Source: Ligustrum vulgare (Eukaryota > Streptophyta > Magnoliopsida > Lamiales > Oleaceae). Taken from it: DNA of 64,000 bases. Made by a program: the position numbers and the translations under genes. Below the pieces are notes generated by a model. That model did no database searches. It was not told the DNA's origin and saw only the letters and a program-made list of their open reading frames with translations. The number at the start of each line of letters is the position of its first letter. Within the stretch, counting starts at the first letter, position 1. Of the stretch, positions 24,077-34,129 are shown piece after piece. The stretch spans positions 37,122,497 to 37,186,496 of the forward strand of contig OY743176.1 in the NCBI GenBank assembly GCA_963555705.1, written 5' to 3'.

Positions 24077-24772
24077 TCAGTAGTACCTTTTTCCTATACT
24101 AAGCTTTAAACTGGTTACTTCTTTTTCTAAATCTGTAATTTTCTTTTGTAAGGAGGTTCTTTCTGAAATGAGGTTCTGATTGGCTTCATTGATAACTCTA
24201 AAATTGTTCTTCATACATTCACAATGGTTGCAAAAAATGTTCTCATCTCTGCTGGGCGAAAAGTCAAGAGGAGGGTCTTGATAATTTTTTAGAGAAAGGG
24301 AAACAAAGAAGTTAATACCAATGAGTTGTCTGGCTGAATCAAGGGCTTCTTTCAAACTAGCAAAACCTTTATAGAGTGGATCTTTGAAATTACTAATGCT
24401 TTCTAACACTTCTAACCATGTATGAAAAACTCCTAATTTATGACCTTTAATAACAACATAAAATCTAAACTTGGTTCTGTTCTGATTAAAATGTTCTGAC
24501 AATGCATTCATGCATGCAAGAAAATATTTCTGGTCTTTTGGATTTTTGTTGTATGCAATCCATAAATTGTCTAAAATACATTTTTCTTCTTTTGAAAGTG
24601 AAACATGTGCAAGTGCTTTAAAAGAAATGTTACTGCTAGGAAAACAAATAAGTTCTTGATTACCAAATCTTAAACGTTCTGAGTAAAATGGTCTGTTCTG
24701 AGTAGATGGAGTCTGAAATGATGCAAAGGAATTTCCTGGAGGAATCCCAGGTCTTGGAGGAGGTCTAGACAT
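24077..24772 (-). CDS. Viroplasmin-like ORF, left copy (231 codons)
   Basis: It starts 39 bp downstream of the polyprotein stop. The N-terminus is Pro-rich. Residues about 95-140 carry a viroplasmin-type fold signature (VVIKGHKLGVFHTW and YKGFASLKEA), as in caulimovirid transactivator/inclusion-body proteins. Two cysteines near CNHCECM and a C-terminal coiled coil follow. The frame ends in a stop after GKRYY. A neighbouring frame stays open beyond it, as in the right copy. It differs from the right copy by only a few residues. Confidence 0.8.
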   Translation of the reverse strand: MSRPPPRPGIPPGNSFASFQTPSTQNRPFYSERLRFGNQELICFPSSNISFKALAHVSLSKEEKCILDNLWIAYNKNPKDQKYFLACMNALSEHFNQNRTKFRFYVVIKGHKLGVFHTWLEVLESISNFKDPLYKGFASLKEALDSARQLIGINFFVSLSLKNYQDPPLDFSPSRDENIFCNHCECMKNNFRVINEANQNLISERTSLQKKITDLEKEVTSLKLSIGKRYY

Positions 24773-24811
24773 CTGTAGAAAATAAAATCAGAATGAGTTT
24801 TTCTCAAGAAT

Positions 24812-27800
24812 TTATTTACTTTCTACCGTCCTACTAAGGATATCTGCTGCTTTATTATCTATTCCTTTGATGTGTTCAAACTCTATGTTTATTCCTGTAT
24901 TTGTAATTCTATCTACAAAGTTTAACCATCTTCTTCTGCTTGTTTTCTTAGAATCTAATTTTAATTTATTATAGAAAGATACAATGGAAACATAATGTCC
25001 TTCTGGACAAGTGAATGTTGTCCATTTAATACTGTCTGGGTCCATTTTTACCTGCCAAAATCCTGATTTTAAATCAAACTTACTAAAGATCTTACAGTCT
25101 TGAATTTTGTTGATTAAAACTATTTTGTCTGGGATTTTGTATGCATCGTCTATTGTATTGTCATTAAGTCTTTTATAATTAATAACCATCCTACTTTTTC
25201 CTCTAACAATTTCTGAGTGTTTTCTTATAATAAAGGCTGCTGATCTATGTGGGCTATCTGATCTTCTAATAACTCCTAATTTTATTAATTCTTCAATATG
25301 CATTTTAAAATCTTCTAAATCTAAATTAGTTGCTTCAATGTTTTTTGTTCTTATAATATATTCTGGGTTTTTTATTTTTATCTCACAAAAAATTCTATCT
25401 TTTTCCCAAAATTTTAAAACATTTTCTCCTAATATTTCCATTTTTTCTAATCTATTTATTAAATTTTCTATATCTTGTTCTGTGATTAACATATCATAAA
25501 CTTTTTCATTGTCTTGGAATTCTAGAGATTCATAGTCTATTCCAAATTCTTCTACTTCTTCTTCATTTGGATCTTCTTCTTTTTCTTCTAAAAGTTGGCA
25601 TTCTCTTTCTTTATTACAGGGGCAAATTTTTTCTTTAGGGCTTCCACCACGCTTCTCAGCGCACTCTGATGGATAATGTATGGTTTGTGTCGGGGTGAAT
25701 AATGTATGTTTTTGGAAATGTATAAAGTCTTTTGTAATTGTAACACTACCATTATCTTTTAATAAAAAACTTAATCCTATTATGAAATCTGTTTCTTTTA
25801 AATTAAGAGGTCTAACCCATGTTGAGTCTTTTGGTAATGTATATTCTATACTAAGTCCACAATTAGTCTCAAAACTAATTTTACTATTTGGTCTTAATAA
25901 TTCCGTATATGTATATAATCCTCCATCCATTTGCTGTGCATTTATTGGATTTTTGGATTCTATAATATACTGATCTAGAATTAATTTTTTATTTATTATC
26001 CAGTTACTACTACCTGAGTCTATTAATCCTAAGCATTTTATAATATAATTTCCTATTCTTATTTGACATTTTACTTTAATTGTCTTAAGTTTTTCTGTAT
26101 TACATATTACTTGGACATAATTTATCTGTGAACATTCTAAATCTAGTTCTTCTACCATAATTTGCTTATCCTTTCTATTTGTTTCTAATATTTCAATTCT
26201 TTTTATCATTAGTTTCTGCATTTCTTCTAAATTTTCAATTCTTCTTCTAAGAATTTTAATTTCAGCAATTTCTAATTTATTTCTATCTAATTCTATGTTT
26301 ATTTCTTCTTTTTCTATGATCATGTTTTCTTCTAAGCATTTTATACATGCTTCTTTATAACATTCTAAACATTTTGCTCTAAGTTTTCTTGCTGGATACC
26401 AATTACAAATAAAACATGCTATATTATCTGTTCCTATATTCTTTTGCCATTTATGTCTACATGGTTCTATTGATGTTTCCATAAATTCAGCTTCTTGTTC
26501 TGATTCTGATTCTTCATCTATTTTAATTTTAGAAAATTCGTCTAGTATTTCATAATCAGATTGTTCTTTTTCCATTTCTATTTGATCTTCTATTGATATT
26601 ATACTATAAATGGATTCTTTGTCTGAAATGTATTCATCTAGTTGTATTAAATCTTCATTTGTGCATTCAATAAGAGTACTTCTTTTATCATAATTGTTTA
26701 TTCTTTTTGGACATGTTCTTGCTAAATGTTCATTGCTATTACAAACAAAACAATTCAATTTGTTTTTGTAAGTTCTTTCTGGTTTAAATTTTCTGACATG
26801 TCTTTTTTCATCTAGGTATGGTTTTCTTTTATTTGATTTTCTTAAGAAGTATCTTTTCTTTGTTGGTCTTTTAAAATTCTTTTTATATTTGTTCTTATAT
26901 GGTTTAGAGGTTGAGGCTCCATATGTTTGGGGTGTGAAAATGTCTTTACAAAATTTATAATCTGTCTTTTTTAATTGTTTCTGAATTTGTAATTCTACGC
27001 ATTTTCCTTCTAAACATCTTATTACGTGTTGAATTCTTTGTCCTATACTCCAGTTCTTTTCTGGAAATTCTTTTACAGAGGCTAAGTTGTTCCATGATTC
27101 TGTTATTTCTAATCCTAATGGTCCTGGTAGTTTATGAAATAATTTGTTTCCTATTTCTTGGTTAAATGTGTTACCTGATATTGAAGTCAAATAATAATAT
27201 TCATTTAAAAACTTCTTAACATAATTACCTTTAGTCCATTTATATAAGTTAAGTTGTTCTAAGTCTCTCATAGCTTTTCTCTGGATACTCATATGTCCTG
27301 AATTAGGATCTGCTCCAGTAATTAAGATTTGTACTTTATTAACAAAATTATAAGGGTTACTTCCTAGTTGTACTAACTGGTCATATTCTTCTTTTCTTTC
27401 TATTTTATAGGCTTCCCACATTGCCTTAGTACTTTCTCCTAAGAATGTTTCTAAATATCTATACATATCTAAAGGTTCCATTTCTTGAATATTTCTAATA
27501 TAATGTCCTATTATGCTATTCTTCCATACGTCTATAACATTAGTCCATGTCTGGGGATCATGTGCAGTAATATTTAATATTTGTGCTTTAGAGGCTGTCT
27601 GGAATTCTATTTTTTGTTCTAAAGGTCTCTCACTTCCTCTTGCTATATATTTACTATTCTGCGGTGGTTCATTATATGCACTATAAGCTCCTCTAGGAGG
27701 AAAACCATCTCCATAAGTTAAAATCTCATGTTTTGCGGTCTTATCAAAAGGGGTTTCATCAAATGTTCTATACCTAGTTGTATCTTCCATAAGTTCTTTT

Positions 27801-28966
27801 ATATAACTATAATCTGTAACATCTGTCTTGTTATCATTTTCTTCATTGATAATTCCTACCCTAATATCTTGTTCTGAATCATAATATAAATATTCGTTGT
27901 CTTTAATTTGCTTTAAAATATACATTTGATCTTCTAATTCTAAAAGCTCTTCTTTATTTAGAATGATTCCTAATTCTTTTGGAAAGATTATTTTATCAAT
28001 ATCTTCTCCTATTAGTTCTATGTGAACATTTTCTTGGTGTGGTTCTTGTTCTTCTTCATCAGAAGTTTTTGGTACATATTGATAATCAGTAAACCTTAAA
28101 CTTGTTCTACCATGTACGTCTTTATAAGTTAATGATTCTATGGGTGCAATTGGTTTTTCTTCTTCTTCTAAGAACTTATCCATATCCCATTCTAATCCTG
28201 CTAATTGTTCTGTTGAAAATTCTTTAGGTTTAACCATATTGATTCCTTTGCTACTCATTAATCCTACTACTTTATCCATATATACTTTATACTTAGTCTG
28301 TGAATTGATTGAGCATCTTCCTAGAAATCCTACATGTATTAAAAGATTATCTCCACTATTTGTTTCTTCATATCCTTTAGTCTGTATGCCTATTTTAATT
28401 TTTTCTGAAAAATCTCTAATAGTCATTAAAAAGTCTGGGTTACAGTAAATAATACCATTATTACTATTCATGTCTACTTCCATACTTGCTATCTGTCCTT
28501 TTTCTATATTGTTAAATCTTTCATCATAAATGGTAATTAGTGTCTTACATCCTAGGCTCTTTCTAGTTAATCCTTTTATTCCTATGATAATTAATCCTAA
28601 ATGAATAAATCTAAAATTTCTTTTTCTAAGTTCTTTTTTAGAATCTTCTGATATTAAATTAAGTTTTACAACTTGATTGCTAATACATTGTATTTCTACT
28701 TCTCTATGATGTCTAAAAAATTGGGTTCTTGATTCAAAAATTCCTCTATTATATAGGATATCGGGATTAAGTACCCTTAACCCATGTGTCTGAAATCTTG
28801 CATAATCTTGTTCTGGATCTATGATCTCTTCTAAATTTTGATTATGTTGTTCTACTCTTCTCAAAATTCTATCTAAGAAATTTCTATTTATTCCTGATGT
28901 ACTTGGTCTTGATGTTCCTTCACTAATTGTTCTAGATCTTCCTAAGAATGGTGTTGTTAGACTCAT
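24812..28966 (-). CDS. Caulimovirid polyprotein, left copy, with RT/RNase H deletion
   Basis: A 1384-codon open frame. Residues about 60-290 are a movement-protein region of badnavirus type. Residues about 430-730 are the capsid region. A CCHC knuckle lies near residue 740 and a second Cys-rich cluster near 834-880. An aspartic protease site DSGSS is near residue 983. The RT N-terminal part is present (DLKSGFWQV near 1297). It is then fused in frame to the RNase H C-terminus at about 24991. The removed part, present in the right copy, is 768 bp and includes the YIDD site. Replication function is therefore lost although the frame is open. Confidence 0.85.
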   Translation of the reverse strand: MSLTTPFLGRSRTISEGTSRPSTSGINRNFLDRILRRVEQHNQNLEEIIDPEQDYARFQTHGLRVLNPDILYNRGIFESRTQFFRHHREVEIQCISNQVVKLNLISEDSKKELRKRNFRFIHLGLIIIGIKGLTRKSLGCKTLITIYDERFNNIEKGQIASMEVDMNSNNGIIYCNPDFLMTIRDFSEKIKIGIQTKGYEETNSGDNLLIHVGFLGRCSINSQTKYKVYMDKVVGLMSSKGINMVKPKEFSTEQLAGLEWDMDKFLEEEEKPIAPIESLTYKDVHGRTSLRFTDYQYVPKTSDEEEQEPHQENVHIELIGEDIDKIIFPKELGIILNKEELLELEDQMYILKQIKDNEYLYYDSEQDIRVGIINEENDNKTDVTDYSYIKELMEDTTRYRTFDETPFDKTAKHEILTYGDGFPPRGAYSAYNEPPQNSKYIARGSERPLEQKIEFQTASKAQILNITAHDPQTWTNVIDVWKNSIIGHYIRNIQEMEPLDMYRYLETFLGESTKAMWEAYKIERKEEYDQLVQLGSNPYNFVNKVQILITGADPNSGHMSIQRKAMRDLEQLNLYKWTKGNYVKKFLNEYYYLTSISGNTFNQEIGNKLFHKLPGPLGLEITESWNNLASVKEFPEKNWSIGQRIQHVIRCLEGKCVELQIQKQLKKTDYKFCKDIFTPQTYGASTSKPYKNKYKKNFKRPTKKRYFLRKSNKRKPYLDEKRHVRKFKPERTYKNKLNCFVCNSNEHLARTCPKRINNYDKRSTLIECTNEDLIQLDEYISDKESIYSIISIEDQIEMEKEQSDYEILDEFSKIKIDEESESEQEAEFMETSIEPCRHKWQKNIGTDNIACFICNWYPARKLRAKCLECYKEACIKCLEENMIIEKEEINIELDRNKLEIAEIKILRRRIENLEEMQKLMIKRIEILETNRKDKQIMVEELDLECSQINYVQVICNTEKLKTIKVKCQIRIGNYIIKCLGLIDSGSSNWIINKKLILDQYIIESKNPINAQQMDGGLYTYTELLRPNSKISFETNCGLSIEYTLPKDSTWVRPLNLKETDFIIGLSFLLKDNGSVTITKDFIHFQKHTLFTPTQTIHYPSECAEKRGGSPKEKICPCNKERECQLLEEKEEDPNEEEVEEFGIDYESLEFQDNEKVYDMLITEQDIENLINRLEKMEILGENVLKFWEKDRIFCEIKIKNPEYIIRTKNIEATNLDLEDFKMHIEELIKLGVIRRSDSPHRSAAFIIRKHSEIVRGKSRMVINYKRLNDNTIDDAYKIPDKIVLINKIQDCKIFSKFDLKSGFWQVKMDPDSIKWTTFTCPEGHYVSIVSFYNKLKLDSKKTSRRRWLNFVDRITNTGINIEFEHIKGIDNKAADILSRTVESK

Positions 28967-29285
28967 ATTGGAAATTTTAAATCTCTTGATAATCTTCTAG
29001 TAATTTTTTCTTTACCTGTTTCTCTGATATTTAAATTTCCTAATTTATTTGTTATGTATCTTAAATCACTTTCTATTTCAGGGTCTATTCTTTTATCAAA
29101 AACGTCTAAATTTTTTTATGCAAACTTACTAAGAGAGTAATAATTATATTATTTTGTCTAATTAAAATTCATTCGGTTGTTTTTGGGGAATCTAAATTAG
29201 TTATTCCTTCTGGATCTTTATGGAAAATCTTACAGTAATCGAATGCTTCTTTATAGTTCCTTTCAGATTCAAAATCTCTGTTCAT
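28963..29285 (-). pseudogene. Viral small ORF 2, interrupted
   Basis: The ATG at 29285-29283 overlaps the stop of the preceding ORF (TAATG). The first frame ends after 38 codons at 29169. A second stretch ends in a stop that overlaps the polyprotein start (ATATGAG). This chain of overlapping stop-starts is the badnavirus/tungrovirus-like arrangement. A frameshift or indel in the AT-rich middle (29100-29170) breaks the ORF. Family function (virion-associated) is inferred from position only. Confidence 0.5.
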
Positions 29286-30387
29286 TAACTAAAAATAAAT
29301 CCTTTTAATTCTTCTGTTTTATTATTAATCTTTCTTGTTTCTTGTAAAATTTCTTTATTAGAATCTAAAATTTTTGTTATTTCTGAAAAATTATTGCTTA
29401 AAGTTATATTTTCCTGTTTAGAAATTTTTTCTAAAATAACATAATTTTGATTTTTAATAAAGTCTAAATTTTCCTTAATATTCTTAAATTCTAAGCCCCT
29501 GTTCTCTTTGCTGTTTTGAGGTCGTTTTCTGTTTTTATTTTCGAAAACGCTAAAAACGCGTTCTCTTTACCATTTTCGAAAACGCATTTTGGAAAAAAAA
29601 AAAAAAAAATTGTACACAAAACGGAAAACGCCCGAAACATCGTTTTGGGCGTTTTGTGTGTATTTCGAGAAAAAATGTCCAAAACGCGGAAAACGCGTTT
29701 TGGGAATTTTTTTTTTTTTTTATTAAGAATTATCTTAACTTAGAACTAAGCTTAATATAAAGTTTTTATTTTTTTTATTTTTTTTTTATTTTTTTTTTTT
29801 AGAATTATCCTAGTTTGGAACTAAGTCTAAATAAAGATTTTTTTTTTTTTTTTTTAGAATTATCCTAACTTGGAACTTAGTTTAAATAAAGTTTTATTGA
29901 ATTCAATATCAACATTACAAAAAAAAAAAAAAATTAAATGAGAATTCTTGTTGTTATATTTCAAAAAATGCAATGATAAATGGAATCTGGTGGTTTTGAA
30001 AGAACTTGCATTTTCTGGATTTTAATAGAAGTAGAGCTTTCTCAAGTCCTGAACCTGACCAAGCTGTGTTAATATAGACTCTTAATGCTCACATTAGTGT
30101 GTTGCATGTAACCATATTTTTAGTATATTGTGAAAGGAAATTTGAGTTGGAGTTAGTAGTATTCTGCAAGCAAATTAATTAAAAATAGTTTAAATAGTGT
30201 TCTGCAAAATTTCAAACAGAACGTGTTTTCCAGCTTTTCATTTTCAAAAACAATTTTCAGAAATGACAAACCAAACGCGTTTTCAGTAAATTTGAAAACA
30301 AAAATGAAAACACAAAACACAAAACATTTTCGAAAATGAAAATACAAAATAAAATACAAACAGAACGCCACCTAAGTTTCTTGTTTT
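29285..30387 (-). pseudogene. Viral small ORF 1, 5'-truncated and split by a MITE
   Basis: Reading on -, an open frame enters from the inversion junction and is interrupted by the MITE (29495-30372). It continues through a Glu/Lys/Asn-rich coiled-coil-like segment (KNIKENLDFIKNQN, ILQETRKINNKTEEL) to TAA at 29287-29285. Frame is kept on both sides of the MITE, so the insertion came after viral integration. No start codon remains. Confidence 0.5.
29495..30372. mobile_element. MITE inside viral ORF 1
   Basis: Ends GCCCCTGTTCTCTTTG and (inverted) GGTGGCGTTCTGTTTG form imperfect TIRs. TAA is duplicated at 29492-29494 and 30373-30375. The interior has AAACGC-rich segments, poly-A/T and three copies of a unit built on AGAATTATCCTAACTTGGAA (about 29725, 29800 and 29855). 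It is 878 bp and non-coding, of PIF/Harbinger (Tourist) type. Confidence 0.75.
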
Positions 30388-30390
30388 AAC

Positions 30391-32670
30391 ATGATCATAG
30401 AAAAAGAAGAAATAAACATAGAATTAGATAGAAATAAATTAGAAATTGCTGAAATTAAAATTCTTAGAAGAAGAATTGAAAATTTAGAAGAAATGCAGAA
30501 ACTAATGATAAAAAGAATTGAAATATTAGAAACAAATAGAAAGGATAAGCAAATTATGGTAGAAGAACTAGATTTAGAATGTTCACAGATAAATTATGTC
30601 CAAGTAATATGTAATACAGAAAAACTTAAGACAATTAAAGTAAAATGTCAAATAAGAATAGGAAATTATATTATAAAATGCTTAGGATTAATAGACTCAG
30701 GTAGTAGTAACTGGATAATAAATAAAAAATTAATTCTAGATCAGTATATTATAGAATCCAAAAATCCAATAAATGCACAGCAAATGGATGGAGGATTATA
30801 TACATATACGGAATTATTAAGACCAAATAGTAAAATTAGTTTTGAGACTAATTGTGGACTTAGTATAGAATATACATTACCAAAAGACTCAACATGGGTT
30901 AGACCTCTTAATTTAAAAGAAACAGATTTCATAATAGGATTAAGTTTTTTATTAAAAGATAATGGTAGTGTTACAATTACAAAAGACTTTATACATTTCC
31001 AAAAACATACATTATTCACCCCGACACAAACCATACATTATCCATCAGAGTGCGCTGAGAAGCGTGGTGGAAGCCCTAAAGAAAAAATTTGCCCCTGTAA
31101 TAAAGAAAGAGAATGCCAACTTTTAGAAGAAAAAGAAGAAGATCCAAATGAAGAAGAAGTAGAAGAATTTGGAATAGACTATGAATCTCTAGAATTCCAA
31201 GACAATGAAAAAGTTTATGATATGTTAATCACAGAACAAGATATAGAAAATTTAATAAATAGATTAGAAAAAATGGAAATATTAGGAGAAAATGTTTTAA
31301 AATTTTGGGAAAAAGATAGAATTTTTTGTGAGATAAAAATAAAAAACCCAGAATATATTATAAGAACAAAAAACATTGAAGCAACTAATTTAGATTTAGA
31401 AGATTTTAAAATGCATATTGAAGAATTAATAAAATTAGGAGTTATTAGAAGATCAGATAGCCCACATAGATCAGCAGCCTTTATTATAAGAAAACACTCA
31501 GAAATTGTTAGAGGAAAAAGTAGGATGGTTATTAATTATAAAAGACTTAATGACAATACAATAGACGATGCATACAAAATCCCAGACAAAATAGTTTTAA
31601 TCAACAAAATTCAAGACTGTAAGATCTTTAGTAAGTTTGATTTAAAATCAGGATTTTGGCAGGTAAAAATGGACCCAGACAGTATTAAATGGACAACATT
31701 CACTTGTCCAGAAGGACATTATGAATGGTTAGTTATGCCATTTGGCTTAAAAAATGCACCTAGTATTTTTCAAAGAAAAATGGAAGATATTTTTAATAAA
31801 CATAGTAAGTTTATTATAGCGTATATTGATGATATTCTTGTTTTTAGTAAAAATAGAAGAGAACATAGAGGACATTTACAAATTGTGTTTTCAGAATTTA
31901 TAAAACATGGTTTAATTATAAGCAAAAAGAAAATGATTTTATTCAAAGAATATATAGATTTTCTAGGAGTTAATATAGGCCAGGGAGAAATAAAATTACA
32001 ACCTCATATAGCTCAGAAAGCATTAGAATTCCCAGATAAGTTAGAAGATTTAAAACAAATTCAGAAATTCTTAGGATTGGTAAACTATGCAAGACCATTT
32101 ATAAAAGATTTAGGAAAAATAGCAGGACCCTTATATTCCAAGACCTCTCCCACAGGACAAAGATTTTTTAATCAAGAAAATGTAAAACTTGTACAAGAAA
32201 TAAAAGATAAAATAAAAAATTTGCCAAAACTTGCGATGCCTTTAGACACAGAATTTTTAATAATAGAAACAGATGGAAGCATATTAGGATGGGGAGCCAT
32301 TTTACTATGCAAACCAAATAGATATGCAGACAAAAATACAGAAAGAATTTGCAGATATAATAGTGGAAATTATAAAGAAAAAGGAAATATGAGTAGCATA
32401 GATGCAGAACTTTTAGCTGTTAATTATGCTTTAGATAGTTTTGAATTATTTATTATTTCAAAGAAAGAAATTATAATAAGGACAGATTGTGTTTCCATTG
32501 TATCTTTCTATAATAAATTAAAATTAGATTCTAAGAAAACAAGCAGAAGAAGATGGTTAAACTTTGTAGATAGAATTACAAATACAGGAATAAACATAGA
32601 GTTTGAACACATCAAAGGAATAGATAATAAAGCAGCAGATATCCTTAGTAGGACGGTAGAAAGTAAATAA
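30391..32670 (+). CDS. Caulimovirid protease-RT-RNase H ORF, right copy
   Basis: 759 open codons. An N-terminal coiled coil is followed by an aspartic protease site DSGSS near residue 103. The reverse transcriptase has DLKSGFWQV (about 415) and the YIDD catalytic box (about 477). RNase H has ETDGS (about 626), a DAELLAV helix (about 671) and a final Asp in KGIDNKAADIL (about 745). The enzymes would copy pregenomic RNA to DNA. The ORF is a truncated polyprotein: movement and capsid parts are missing and the apparent ATG is internal. No stop interrupts the enzyme region. Confidence 0.88.
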   Translation: MIIEKEEINIELDRNKLEIAEIKILRRRIENLEEMQKLMIKRIEILETNRKDKQIMVEELDLECSQINYVQVICNTEKLKTIKVKCQIRIGNYIIKCLGLIDSGSSNWIINKKLILDQYIIESKNPINAQQMDGGLYTYTELLRPNSKISFETNCGLSIEYTLPKDSTWVRPLNLKETDFIIGLSFLLKDNGSVTITKDFIHFQKHTLFTPTQTIHYPSECAEKRGGSPKEKICPCNKERECQLLEEKEEDPNEEEVEEFGIDYESLEFQDNEKVYDMLITEQDIENLINRLEKMEILGENVLKFWEKDRIFCEIKIKNPEYIIRTKNIEATNLDLEDFKMHIEELIKLGVIRRSDSPHRSAAFIIRKHSEIVRGKSRMVINYKRLNDNTIDDAYKIPDKIVLINKIQDCKIFSKFDLKSGFWQVKMDPDSIKWTTFTCPEGHYEWLVMPFGLKNAPSIFQRKMEDIFNKHSKFIIAYIDDILVFSKNRREHRGHLQIVFSEFIKHGLIISKKKMILFKEYIDFLGVNIGQGEIKLQPHIAQKALEFPDKLEDLKQIQKFLGLVNYARPFIKDLGKIAGPLYSKTSPTGQRFFNQENVKLVQEIKDKIKNLPKLAMPLDTEFLIIETDGSILGWGAILLCKPNRYADKNTERICRYNSGNYKEKGNMSSIDAELLAVNYALDSFELFIISKKEIIIRTDCVSIVSFYNKLKLDSKKTSRRRWLNFVDRITNTGINIEFEHIKGIDNKAADILSRTVESK

Positions 32671-32709
32671 ATTCTTGAGAAAAACTCATTCTGATTTTAT
32701 TTTCTACAG

Positions 32710-33405
32710 ATGTCTAGACCTCCTCCAAGACCTGGGATTCCTCCAGGAAATTCCTTTGCATCATTTCAGACTCCATCTACTCAGAACAGACCATTTTACT
32801 CAGAACGTTTAAGATTTGATAATCAAGAACTTATTTGTTTTCCTAGCAGTAACATTTCTTTTAAAGCACTTGCACATGTTTCACTTTCAAAAGAAGAAAA
32901 ATGTATTTTAGACAATTTATGGATTGCATACAACAAAAATCCAAAAGACCAGAAATATTTTCTTGCATGCATGAATGCATTGTCAGAACATTTTAATCAG
33001 AACAGAACCAAGTTTAGATTTTATGTTGTTATTAAAGGTCATAAATTAGGAGTTTTTCATACATGGTTAGAAGTGTTAGAAAGCATTAGTAATTTCAAAG
33101 ATCCACTCTATAAAGGTTTTACTAGTTTGAAAGAAGCCCTTGATTCAGCCAGACAACTCATTGGTATTAACTTCTTTGTTTCCTCTTCTCTAAAAAATTA
33201 TCAAGACCCTCCTCTTGACTTTTCGCCCAGCAGAGATGAGAACAATTTTTGCAACCATTGTGAATGTATGAAGAACAATTTTAGAGTTATCAATGAAGCC
33301 AATCAGAACCTCATTTCAGAAAGAACCTCCTTACAAAAGAAAATTACAGATTTAGAAAAAGAAGTAACCAGTTTAAAGCTTAGTATAGGAAAAAGGTACT
33401 ACTGA
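32710..33405 (+). CDS. Viroplasmin-like ORF, right copy (231 codons)
   Basis: It starts 39 bp after the polyprotein stop, within sequence nearly identical to the left copy. Viroplasmin signature residues (VVIKGHKLG, YKGFTSLKEA) lie near 95-140, and a coiled coil is at the C-terminus. It stops after GKRYY. The +1 frame then runs on in Ser/Pro/Gln-rich sequence with one TAG at 33496-33498, towards 34129. The true protein may therefore have been longer. Expected role by family: translation transactivation and inclusion-body formation. Confidence 0.8.
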   Translation: MSRPPPRPGIPPGNSFASFQTPSTQNRPFYSERLRFDNQELICFPSSNISFKALAHVSLSKEEKCILDNLWIAYNKNPKDQKYFLACMNALSEHFNQNRTKFRFYVVIKGHKLGVFHTWLEVLESISNFKDPLYKGFTSLKEALDSARQLIGINFFVSSSLKNYQDPPLDFSPSRDENNFCNHCECMKNNFRVINEANQNLISERTSLQKKITDLEKEVTSLKLSIGKRYY

Positions 33406-33498
33406 GCCCAAGAAGTCAGTAGCTAGTCCGGTCCAAACGGTAGCCGGTAAAGACTTACTAAATCCGTTGATGGATATGGACTTGCCAAAAGCCCAATA

Positions 33499-34129
33499 GA
33501 CTCGGGGAACTGTTGATTTCCCTACTACACAAGCCCATTTACATTTTGGCCAGACCCAGCAATTTTCCTCTCAGACCAAAGAAATTTGGGATACACTGGG
33601 CCAGCCTAGTGGAAAATTTGATTATCTAGTCAAATATTCCCAAGAACCATCTTTTAGCCCAATTCAAAATTTTAGCCCAGCACATGATATCCAAGAAGAG
33701 TCCAGTAACCAGAATTCTAAAGGTAAAGAAATCATGCAAGAAGCCCAAGACCCAGAAGACGATATTGTTTCCATTAACCGTTTACTTTCACAGATCCAAA
33801 AACTCCAAAAAACTTCATCTAGCCAAGAAGAATCTTCAAAAAGAAATAAAAAATTAATTGTCAGAAAGAAAAAAGACAAAGAAATTCAAGAAAAAATGAA
33901 TGAAGCCATTGAGAAAGTTTTTGAAACAATTTTTTCCAAGAATAAGACAGAAAATGAAAAAGAAATTTCAGAATGCCCACAGAATAAGAAATCATCATTG
34001 CCAGAAGATAGTGAAGATGGATCTAGCCAAGGTAATAATGGATTTGAAGACCAAGAAGGAGACGTCTACAATAATTCAGACAGTGGGATGTCTTTTTCAT
34101 CAACAGCAGAGCATAATTTAAATACATAA
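33499..34129 (+). CDS. C-terminal extension of the viroplasmin-like protein (separate frame)
   Basis: An open frame, +1 to the viroplasmin ORF, runs from after the TAG at 33498 to TAA at 34127-34129; its first ATG is 33734. It is rich in Ser, Gln, Lys and acidic residues, with NKKLIVRKKKDKEIQEK as a basic coiled-coil segment. Its low complexity and position suggest the tail of the same viral protein. Only the right copy retains it. Confidence 0.5.

Larger units (their letters stand above)
24027..30387 (-). mobile_element. Endogenous caulimovirid, left copy (minus strand, truncated)
   Basis: Reading on -, it holds the end of a first small ORF, a second small ORF, the movement/capsid/protease polyprotein and the viroplasmin-like ORF. 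The breakpoint with the B1 LTR is at 24026/24027. The junction with the oppositely oriented copy is at about 30387/30388, with AAC/GTT microhomology. It lacks 768 bp of RT/RNase H and the promoter region, so it is not a complete viral genome. A MITE lies within it. It shares a 2.3-kb inverted arm with the right copy. Confidence 0.88.

Noticed and set aside
25680..25973. Plus-strand ORF inside the viral polyprotein region, also at 30741-31034 on -
   Set aside because: It is antisense to the protease region in both viral copies and exists only because the sense strand is constrained.
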